Positions 8,177 through 14,788 of a stretch of DNA of 47,935 nt are shown piece by piece (within the stretch, counting starts at the first letter, position 1; each line of letters starts with the position of its first letter). The notes beneath the pieces are model-generated. The model searched no databases, had not been told where the DNA came from, and worked only from the letters and a program-made list of their open reading frames with translations. The position numbers and the translations under genes are program-made. The DNA is from Gammaproteobacteria bacterium (GTDB taxonomy: Bacteria; Pseudomonadota; Gammaproteobacteria; Pseudomonadales; Halieaceae). The DNA lies in NCBI GenBank assembly GCA_030426545.1, contig JAUHYL010000028.1, positions 1-47,935 on the forward strand. Reading direction: 5' to 3'.

Positions 8177-9052
8177 TCAGCCAAACAGCCATTGATCCAG
8201 CGTTTCGCGATTGGCCAGCACGATCTGCTGGGCGGTAGGGTCTGCCGCAGGCTCACCGGGATCAACATGCAGCAGTTTCAGCACATAGGGTACCAGTTTG
8301 CCGCGCGTGTGAATCTCCAGTGCGCCGTCCTGCATGCCATAGTCCATTTCCACGACCTCGCGCTGTGCTGTGCTCAACCTCGGGTCGGGCGTTATACGCA
8401 CGGTAACGTCAGTATTCCATTCGGTATCGCCGGCGGCGCCGTGCGCTGACTCCTCCATGATCTCGGGGATATCCCGAAAGCGGCTGAGCACAAAATCCCG
8501 GTACCCCTGGTTTTTCTCGCACCATGCGCGGACATGCCAGCGCAAGCCGGTGTACACCAGCGTGTGAGGCACAATGATACGCCCCTCACGGTCGGGGTTG
8601 TTGATTGACACGTAATCCACCTCCAGTCTGCGCTGCTGGCGCGCGGCCTGCATGATGGGGCGCAGTACCTCGGGCCGCACATCGCGCACCGGCAGGGACA
8701 GGACTTCGACATTGGCCACATTCAGCGACAGCGACTCGAACATGTTCATCAGTTCGTTGTTGCGCGCCATGAGGTGCAGGTATTCGTCGGCGAGTCCCTG
8801 CGTGACTCGCGGTGTGAAGTTGTCAGTGGGCTTGTAACCCTTCAGGTACTTGTCGTATTCCAGGTTGCCGGGGCCAACCTCGCGGATGTAATTGTTGATG
8901 TCCTTGCTGGCCTGTTGCCTGCCGATGCCAAAGGTGTCGCACAGGTGGCGCGTGGTGAGACGTCCCTCCCACAGCACCAGCGTTTCGATAAAGCGGTAGC
9001 GCAGCAGCAGATCCCAGCGGAAAGGCCACTTCGACGAATTTTCGGTTGCCAT
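8177..9052 (-). CDS. WYL-domain transcriptional regulator, BrxR/CapW-like
   Basis: A 291-residue protein with an N-terminal winged helix-turn-helix (about residues 15-62; LWEGRLTTRHLCDTFGIGRQ is the core). The WYL domain follows at about residues 130-200, including VPHTLVYTGLRWHVRAWCEK and a downstream DFVLSRFRDI strand. A C-terminal WCX-like extension completes it. The layout matches the BrxR/CapW group of regulators, known mainly as repressors of BREX and CBASS phage-defence operons. No such operon is in this window; the only partner is the DUF1232 gene. The family call is strong. The BrxR/CapW subgroup is from memory of the N-terminal pattern. Confidence 0.85.
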   Translation of the reverse strand: MATENSSKWPFRWDLLLRYRFIETLVLWEGRLTTRHLCDTFGIGRQQASKDINNYIREVGPGNLEYDKYLKGYKPTDNFTPRVTQGLADEYLHLMARNNELMNMFESLSLNVANVEVLSLPVRDVRPEVLRPIMQAARQQRRLEVDYVSINNPDREGRIIVPHTLVYTGLRWHVRAWCEKNQGYRDFVLSRFRDIPEIMEESAHGAAGDTEWNTDVTVRITPDPRLSTAQREVVEMDYGMQDGALEIHTRGKLVPYVLKLLHVDPGEPAADPTAQQIVLANRETLDQWLFG

Positions 9053-9251
9053 TGGCAGATTCCGGTAGCCGACAGTTGCCGCAAGTATAGGGGGCGGGCA
9101 GGGGCAAGTGTAGCCTCGTTACCTGCGCGACCACGCGGATGGCCCGCAGTGTCGACGCGGCGCTCCCGTTATGCCACCGGCGCGGCTGAGCCTGTGGGAG
9201 GGCGTTTGCTTTCGCACGTCCGGCCTGTTCGGTTAGACTGCGGCAACAGCC

Positions 9252-10682
9252 ATGGTCAGGCCTCTCAGAATGCGTTCAGCTTGTTGCTCACTGCGCTCCT
9301 CAGCGCTTGTGTGTGTTTTATTCTTCACGGTGTGCCGTGTGCACGCGCAGGGCTTTGTCATCGATGATGCGGTGGCGGCAACGGCTCGAGACCTGATGGA
9401 TCGCGCGCAATCGGACAATGCGGCTTACGAGATCGTAGCCTCACTGACCACCGAAGTAGGGCCTCGCCTTGCGGGCACGGAGTCCGAGGCGCGCGCGCGT
9501 CAATGGGCCGTGCAAAAATTGCGGGCAGTGGGATTTGCCAATGTGCGCGAAGAGGCCTTTCAGGTGCCGCTCTGGGAGCGTGGTGAAGAGCGCGCGCGAA
9601 TCCTGACGCCGTTTCCCCAGCCACTGACGATTAGCGCGCTGGGCGGTAGTGCCGGTACCGGCAGCGCCGGTGTGCGTGGCGAAGTCGTGGCCTTTGCGTC
9701 GATCGCCGCACTGAAAAAAGCACCGCCCGGGAGCCTGGCGGGCAAGATTGTGTTTATCGATGAAGTGATGGCACGCAGCCGCGATGGATCGGGCTACGCC
9801 GTCGCGGTCGGCAAGCGCCGGCTGGCGGCCTATGAGGCGGCGCGCGCGGGTGCCAGCGCTGCCCTGATTCGGTCGGTGGGCACCAGCAGTCATCGCTTTG
9901 CACACACTGGGCAAATGCGGCGCGTGACCGAAGCCGGTGAAGCCGGCGTGCCCACGGCCGCTCTGAGCGCCCCCGACGCGGACCAGTTGCAACGCGCGCT
10001 GTCTTACGACGGCCCTGTGGAGGTTGAGGTGGTGATAACGCCGCGCCAACTACCACCAGTGCCCTCAGGGAATATCGTGGCAGAGATAGTCGGTCGCGAG
10101 TTGCCCGAAGAGATCGTGTTGCTGGGCGCACACCTGGATTCCTGGGACCTGGGTACCGGGGCAGTGGATGACGCCGCCGGGGTGGGCATTATCGTGGCCG
10201 CCGCAAAACTTCTCCTGGATTCACTGGAACAGCCACCGAGGCGCACTGTGCGGATCGTACTGTTCGGCGCGGAAGAAGTTGGGTTGGTCGGCGCCAGGGC
10301 CTATGCCGAACGTCACGCCGCAAGCCTGGGGCAGCATATCGTTGCGACCGAATCAGATTTTGGTGCCGGAGATATCTGGCGCTTCGACACACGTTTTGCT
10401 GACGCTGCGCTTCCGGCCGGCGATGCGATTGGCCGCGTACTGGCGCCACTTGGCATAGAGCGAGGCGGTAACAGGGCGTCGGGCGGGCCGGATATGAAGT
10501 ACCTCCGCGAGGCCGGCGTTCCGGTGGTGGGTCTTTTGCAGGATGGCAGCGACTACTTCGACCTGCACCACACGCCGGACGATACGCTGGATAAAATCGG
10601 TGAAAACGCATTGGACCAGAATGTGGCCGCATACGCAGCGTTCGTCTACCTGGCCGCTGAACTGGACGTGGATTTTCGTTAA
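9252..10682 (+). CDS. Secreted M28-family zinc peptidase (carboxypeptidase Q-like)
   Basis: A 476-residue protein with a signal peptide ending near HAQG (about residue 33). The ATG at 9270 is an equally plausible start and gives a more typical signal sequence. A PA-like insert occupies the middle. The M28 catalytic core then follows with two-zinc ligands visible in order: His and Asp in GAHLDSWDLG, Asp in GAVDDAAG, the Glu pair in GAEEVGL, Asp in ESDFG and His in DLHHTPDD. All expected ligands are present, so it should be active. Likely an exported amino- or carboxypeptidase scavenging peptides. It stands alone. Confidence 0.9.
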   Translation: MVRPLRMRSACCSLRSSALVCVLFFTVCRVHAQGFVIDDAVAATARDLMDRAQSDNAAYEIVASLTTEVGPRLAGTESEARARQWAVQKLRAVGFANVREEAFQVPLWERGEERARILTPFPQPLTISALGGSAGTGSAGVRGEVVAFASIAALKKAPPGSLAGKIVFIDEVMARSRDGSGYAVAVGKRRLAAYEAARAGASAALIRSVGTSSHRFAHTGQMRRVTEAGEAGVPTAALSAPDADQLQRALSYDGPVEVEVVITPRQLPPVPSGNIVAEIVGRELPEEIVLLGAHLDSWDLGTGAVDDAAGVGIIVAAAKLLLDSLEQPPRRTVRIVLFGAEEVGLVGARAYAERHAASLGQHIVATESDFGAGDIWRFDTRFADAALPAGDAIGRVLAPLGIERGGNRASGGPDMKYLREAGVPVVGLLQDGSDYFDLHHTPDDTLDKIGENALDQNVAAYAAFVYLAAELDVDFR

Positions 10683-10725
10683 CCCGGCCGATGTAAACGC
10701 AGCAGCCAATACAAGCGCCGCGGGG

Positions 10726-11652
10726 CTACCGCGGCAGCGCGTCCGGCTCCGGCCACTGCGCCGGTGTAACGAAAAAGCGCGCCAGCTCCCTGCCATCTGA
10801 ATCCAGCCCGGCCACGAGCACCGGCGCAGCGCGCTGTGTCATGTGCCGTGTGACGGCCGCGCGCAATTCCTTCGCCTGCAACCGTGGCTCACCCTGCGCT
10901 GCAACGACCGGGCTCAACCAGCGCAGGCGTGGCAGGATCAGGTAGGTGTCGGCGCCTTGCGACGGCAGGTAGTCCGCCAGCTTTTCGACCGGTAGCCAGT
11001 GACTTGGGCTGGTGCCTGGCAGATACCCCGGGGGCAGCGGCGTGTCCTGCGTCGTCGCTGCGAACAAGTAGCCGCGCAGTGCTATCTCCTTGTCCAGCTC
11101 AACGATGTCCAGTTGTTGCAGCACTTCGCGCGCAGCGTCGTTGTCACCGAGTTGTATCTGGCGAGTCAGCATGTGCTGCAGCTTTAAATCGAGACGGTCG
11201 CGGCTGTTGGGTCCCAGCCAGAGGGTGGTTGTTTCTCCGCCTGCAGCGTGCAGCGATGTCCCCAGAAAGTACTTCACTGCCAGTTCAAGGTGGCAGTGGC
11301 GCTGCCGTTGGTGGCAGTAATACAGAACGTCGAATTCACCCGCCGTCTGGCCATCGATGTGCACCGGTAAATTGTGTGCGATCAGGTCAGTTTGCGCATC
11401 CTGTGTCAGGAAAAAGTGCCAGAGCGCTTCGAAATAGAGTCCGAGTCGGCGGTTGGCGCGTTCTTCCAGGTGATGGATCAACGCGTCGGGCTGGCTGTCC
11501 AGCTGTTGTAGCCACAGCGCGCGCTCCTCCGTCAGTGCAAGAGCGCAGGTGTGCACAGTGGACGGGACATCACTGCGCTGGGTGAGATCGAGCAGGGGGC
11601 TTGAGAAACACGCCCAGGCAAGATCGCGTACCGCTTGTGTCTGATAGGGAAT
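10726..11652 (-). CDS. DUF1853 family protein, start codon uncertain
   Basis: A soluble protein of unknown function. Family features are RANRRLGLYFEALWHFFL, GEFDVLYYC and HLELAVKYFLG. A conventional GTG start at 11556 gives 276 residues but cuts off the conserved N-terminal segment VRDLAWACFSSPLLDL, which is encoded in frame just upstream. No ATG, GTG or TTG occurs in that frame before the in-frame stop near 11720. The best placed candidate is ATT at 11652, with AGAGAG 7 bases before it, giving about 308 residues and a family-like N-terminus. It is divergent from nadK. Family call strong, start call tentative. Confidence 0.8.
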   Translation of the reverse strand: MPYQTQAVRDLAWACFSSPLLDLTQRSDVPSTVHTCALALTEERALWLQQLDSQPDALIHHLEERANRRLGLYFEALWHFFLTQDAQTDLIAHNLPVHIDGQTAGEFDVLYYCHQRQRHCHLELAVKYFLGTSLHAAGGETTTLWLGPNSRDRLDLKLQHMLTRQIQLGDNDAAREVLQQLDIVELDKEIALRGYLFAATTQDTPLPPGYLPGTSPSHWLPVEKLADYLPSQGADTYLILPRLRWLSPVVAAQGEPRLQAKELRAAVTRHMTQRAAPVLVAGLDSDGRELARFFVTPAQWPEPDALPR

Positions 11653-11717
11653 GGCAACGCTCTCTGGTACACTCTCGAACGCGAATATAGTAACACCTAC
11701 GACGGTGCGACAGCCTT

Positions 11718-12605
11718 ATGCAGGGTAAATTCAAAACAGTGGGCCTATTGGGCAGAAGCCAACAGGCTGATCTCAGCGAAGTGCTGCAGGATGTGCTGCG
11801 GGCGCTCGCTTCGCGTGACATTGAGGTGCTGCTCGAGGACGAGTTGAGCGGCCTGGTCGAGGCGGGCGCTGCGGTGAGCCACGCATCGCGCAGCGACATC
11901 GGTGCCCGCGCCGACCTCGCCATTGTCGTGGGTGGAGACGGCAGCCTGCTCAGTGCGGCGCGCACCCTGGCCAATACCGAGACACCGGTGATTGGTGTCA
12001 ACCGGGGGCGCCTGGGTTTCCTGACTGATATCACACCGGATGAGTTGGCGGACCAGATCCCCGCCATTCTTGATGGCCAGTTTGAGGCGGAGCACCGTTT
12101 TCTGCTCGAGGCGGAAGTGCAGCGTGAAGGCGAGGTGGTAGGTGTGGCCGAGGCGTTGAACGATGTCGTGGTCAACTCGGGTTCGTCTGCGCAGATGATC
12201 GAGTACGAGCTGTACATCAACGATGAGTTTGTGTATCGGCAGCGGGCGGATGGCCTGATCGTTTCGACACCCACCGGCTCGACGGCCTATTCCCTTTCCG
12301 GTGGCGGCCCGATTATGCACCCCGCACTGGATGCGCTGGTGCTGGTGCCGATGTTTCCGCACATGTTGAGCAGTCGTCCTATCGTGATTGACGGAAACTC
12401 GCAGATCCGGGTCGATATTCTAGAACGCAACCACATTCACCCGACGGTTACCTGCGATGGTCAGGCAAGTATCGCTGCCGAACCGGGCGATGCTGTTTAC
12501 GTGCGCAAGAAGCCAGGCCGTCTCACCTTGCTGCATCCCATCGGCCACAGTTTCTATGCCAACTGCCGCGACAAGCTGCGTTGGAGCAATGCGCTCACCA
12601 ACTGA
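11718..12605 (+). CDS. nadK: NAD kinase
   Basis: A 295-residue NAD kinase, phosphorylating NAD to NADP with ATP in the cytoplasm. The nucleotide-binding GGDGS motif is at residues 72-76. The conserved ALNDVVVN segment and the NAD-site signature RADGLIVSTPTGSTAYSLS follow, with a C-terminal TCDGQ. All family hallmarks and the length are normal. The start ATG at 11718 lies close to a TATAGT-like element. It overlaps the rhomboid gene by one base (TGATG), so the two are probably translated together. Confidence 0.96.
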   Translation: MQGKFKTVGLLGRSQQADLSEVLQDVLRALASRDIEVLLEDELSGLVEAGAAVSHASRSDIGARADLAIVVGGDGSLLSAARTLANTETPVIGVNRGRLGFLTDITPDELADQIPAILDGQFEAEHRFLLEAEVQREGEVVGVAEALNDVVVNSGSSAQMIEYELYINDEFVYRQRADGLIVSTPTGSTAYSLSGGGPIMHPALDALVLVPMFPHMLSSRPIVIDGNSQIRVDILERNHIHPTVTCDGQASIAAEPGDAVYVRKKPGRLTLLHPIGHSFYANCRDKLRWSNALTN

Positions 12606-13465
12606 TGTCCGAGGTCTACGAAGCGTTGGCGGTTTCGCTGGATGAGGACTTGCTGCCCCTCAGTGTCTTGTTGCATCAGCGCGGACTGCCGCACCGCATC
12701 ATCGAGGAGCGCGGCGAGCAAGTTCTGAAAGTGACCCGGGAAGACCATGTGCAGGCCGTGCGCACGCTGTACCAGGCCTGGCGCAGCGGTGAAGTGGCGA
12801 TAGAGCTCACGAAGGCGCCAGCGCAACCCGCGCGCGCTGCGCACACCGCCGTGTGGCGCAATGCGCCGGTAACGCTGCTGCTGATAGCGCTGAGTATCGC
12901 GGGTTTTGTTCTGGTCTACTTCGCGCAGTCCGTTGCACTGGTAGGTTTGCTCAGTTTTCTACCCGTTACGATCGAGAACGAGCGCCTGGTCTTCGGTGAA
13001 CTCGCGGGGCAGTACTGGCGGCTCGTAACGCCGATCTTCCTTCACTTCGGCTGGTTGCACATAGCGTTCAATTGCCTGTGGCTCTGGGAACTGGGGCGCA
13101 GGATCGAAAGCGAGATGGGCCACTTCAATACCTTGATGCTGTGTCTGGTGATTGCCGTCGTGTCCAATGTCAGCCAGTTCGTGTACGGCGGCCCAGGCCT
13201 GTTTGGCGGCATGTCCGGCGTGGTTTACGGGCTGCTGGGCTTTGCCTGGGTGGCGCCGATTCTGCAGCCGGCCTGGCCCATCCAGCCGCGCGGCAGCATC
13301 ATGTTGTTCATGGTTGGCTGGCTGGTGCTTTGCCTTGTCGGCGTTGTGGAAACACTGGGCTTTGGCAGTATCGCCAACGCGGCCCACGTGGGTGGCCTGG
13401 TGTGCGGCGCGCTGCTGGGGCTGGTTTTCGGCTTCGCCGCCAGGCTGGGTGACGCAGGCACTTGA
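12605..13465 (+). CDS. Rhomboid-family intramembrane serine protease
   Basis: A 286-residue protein beginning at the ATG that shares its first base with the nadK stop; an in-frame upstream start inside nadK is less likely. Residues 1-80 form a small cytoplasmic domain with a GlpG-like fold pattern. Six membrane spans follow. The catalytic serine is in GMSGVVYG (Ser204) and the catalytic histidine in AHVGGLVCG (His261). An HFGWLHIAFNCLWLWELG segment matches the conserved histidine/asparagine span. All catalytic features are present. Substrates are unknown. The arrangement with nadK suggests a conserved gammaproteobacterial gene order. Confidence 0.93.
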   Translation: MSEVYEALAVSLDEDLLPLSVLLHQRGLPHRIIEERGEQVLKVTREDHVQAVRTLYQAWRSGEVAIELTKAPAQPARAAHTAVWRNAPVTLLLIALSIAGFVLVYFAQSVALVGLLSFLPVTIENERLVFGELAGQYWRLVTPIFLHFGWLHIAFNCLWLWELGRRIESEMGHFNTLMLCLVIAVVSNVSQFVYGGPGLFGGMSGVVYGLLGFAWVAPILQPAWPIQPRGSIMLFMVGWLVLCLVGVVETLGFGSIANAAHVGGLVCGALLGLVFGFAARLGDAGT

Positions 13466-13473
13466 AGCGCAGG

Positions 13474-13479
13474 TATAAT
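13474..13479 (+). promoter_or_regulatory. Consensus -10 hexamer upstream of yeaC
   Basis: A perfect TATAAT sits 28 bases before the ATG at 13508, in the 42-base gap after the rhomboid gene. The -35 is poor (GTGACG at 19-base spacing). It suggests a separate promoter for yeaC and DUF2797. Confidence 0.35.
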
Positions 13480-13507
13480 CAGCTCCTTATCGTTAAGCGG
13501 GTTTCCG

Positions 13508-13780
13508 ATGGACTATCTTGAACTCGTCGCTGACATGTCGCCGGAGGTTTACGAGCGACTGAAGCAGGCGCTGGAGATCGGCAGGTGGCCGGATGGCAAG
13601 GTCTTGACTGCCGAACAGAAGCAGAATGCGCTGCAGGCGGTGATCGCCTGGGGCGAACTGCACCTGGATGCAGAGCAGCGTGTTGGTTTTATCGATCGCG
13701 GCCACAAGGCCGGGGACACCTGCGATGAGTTGGGCGGTGCAAGCACTGAACCCCAGACATTAAAATGGCAAGAGGACTGA
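13508..13780 (+). CDS. yeaC: YeaC family protein (DUF1315)
   Basis: A 90-residue acidic protein. The DUF1315 signature is visible in the order MSPEVYERLKQALEIGRWPDG, LTAEQKQNALQAVIAW and GFIDRG. No membrane span or signal peptide is present, so it should be cytoplasmic. Function is unknown across the family. It precedes the DUF2797 gene by 4 bases, which implies one transcript. Confidence 0.88.
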   Translation: MDYLELVADMSPEVYERLKQALEIGRWPDGKVLTAEQKQNALQAVIAWGELHLDAEQRVGFIDRGHKAGDTCDELGGASTEPQTLKWQED

Positions 13781-13784
13781 TTCA

Positions 13785-14621
13785 GTGGCGGAACAGCTAG
13801 CCAGCGGCGCACTGCGCAAAATGCACACGGAGCTGAGCGCGCCGGTGTCGTATGTACTGCCACTGGGTGACGAGCGGCTGCCGCTGAACCCCTACCTTGG
13901 CCAGACTATTCGCCTTGAATACGCCGGGCAAATCAACTGCATACACTGTGATCGCAAAACCAACAAGAGCTTTAACCAGGGCTACTGTTTCCCGTGTTTC
14001 AAGCGCCTTGCACGTTGTGACGCCTGTATTGTCAGCCCCGAGAAGTGTCATTACGCAGCGGGTACCTGCCGTGAGCCGGAGTGGGGCGAGGCGAACTGCA
14101 TGATTGACCATTATGTCTACCTGGCCAATACGTCCGGTGTAAAGGTCGGCATTACCCGCGGTACGCAGGTGCCTACGCGCTGGATGGATCAGGGCGCTGC
14201 GCAGGCGCGACCTATTTTCCGGGTGTCGTCGCGCCTGCAGTCGGGCCTCGTGGAATCGCTGTTCAGTCAGCATATCGCCGACAAGACCAACTGGCGCGCC
14301 ATGCTCAAGGGTCCACCCGAGCCGGTAGACTTCGAGGCGGTAAGACTTCAGTTGATGGGTGAGTGTAGTGAGGCGCTGCAAGCGCTGTGGCAGTCTCATG
14401 GCCTGCAAAGCATTACCGAGCTCACCGATGAGGCAGTGGTGGATATTGAATACCCGGTGCTGGAGTATCCGCAGAAGGTGAGTTCCTTCAACCTGGACAA
14501 GAACCCGGTAGTGGAGGGCACTCTGCTGGGGATCAAGGGCCAATACCTGATCTTTGACAGCGGTGTCATTAACCTGCGCAAGTATGGCGGTTACTCGCTG
14601 ACCTTGAGTGCCAGCGCCTGA
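13785..14621 (+). CDS. DUF2797 protein: zinc-ribbon-like cysteines plus a GIY-YIG-like segment
   Basis: A 278-residue protein starting at a GTG with AAGAGGAC as Shine-Dalgarno. Cysteines CIHCDRKT, CFPCFKRLARCDAC, KCHYAAGTC (about residues 47-104) look like a zinc-binding unit. The next part, DHYVYLANTSGVKVGITRG with a following R and a later LVESLFSQHIADKTNW, resembles the GIY-YIG/T5orf172 nuclease order (Y, GIT, R, E, N). That likeness is my inference. DUF2797 has no established role. It is coupled to yeaC and precedes pepN, as in related genomes from memory. Confidence 0.85.
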   Translation: MAEQLASGALRKMHTELSAPVSYVLPLGDERLPLNPYLGQTIRLEYAGQINCIHCDRKTNKSFNQGYCFPCFKRLARCDACIVSPEKCHYAAGTCREPEWGEANCMIDHYVYLANTSGVKVGITRGTQVPTRWMDQGAAQARPIFRVSSRLQSGLVESLFSQHIADKTNWRAMLKGPPEPVDFEAVRLQLMGECSEALQALWQSHGLQSITELTDEAVVDIEYPVLEYPQKVSSFNLDKNPVVEGTLLGIKGQYLIFDSGVINLRKYGGYSLTLSASA

Positions 14622-14650
14622 GGATGCCTGGCGGTATCGCTGTCTACAAG

Positions 14651-14732
14651 TTGCTGCACAAAAAGTGCTGAACAAAGGTCGCTGAACAAAAGTCGCTGAA
14701 CAAAAGCCGCTGAACAAGCGTTCCTGAACACA
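14651..14732 (+). repeat. Short tandem repeat, five to six copies, unit GTCGCTGAACAAAA
   Basis: Units of 12-14 bases repeat at 14651, 14665, 14678, 14692, 14706 and 14718. The two at 14678 and 14692 are identical, and the outer copies are degraded. They fill most of the gap between DUF2797 and pepN. The units are directly adjacent without spacers, so this is not a CRISPR array. It could be a slippage product, a protein-binding array or part of the pepN leader. Confidence 0.8.
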
Positions 14733-14788
14733 GCTTATCGAACAGACGTTACCGGACGAAATGTCGCTACAAAACACGGGATTTAAAG

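Noticed and set aside
8177-9052. A BREX or CBASS defence system
   Set aside because: Only the regulator type is suggestive. No methyltransferase, PglX/PglZ, cyclase or effector gene is in the window.
14651-14732. CRISPR-like array
   Set aside because: Units of 12-14 bases are directly adjacent with no unique spacers, and no cas gene is nearby.
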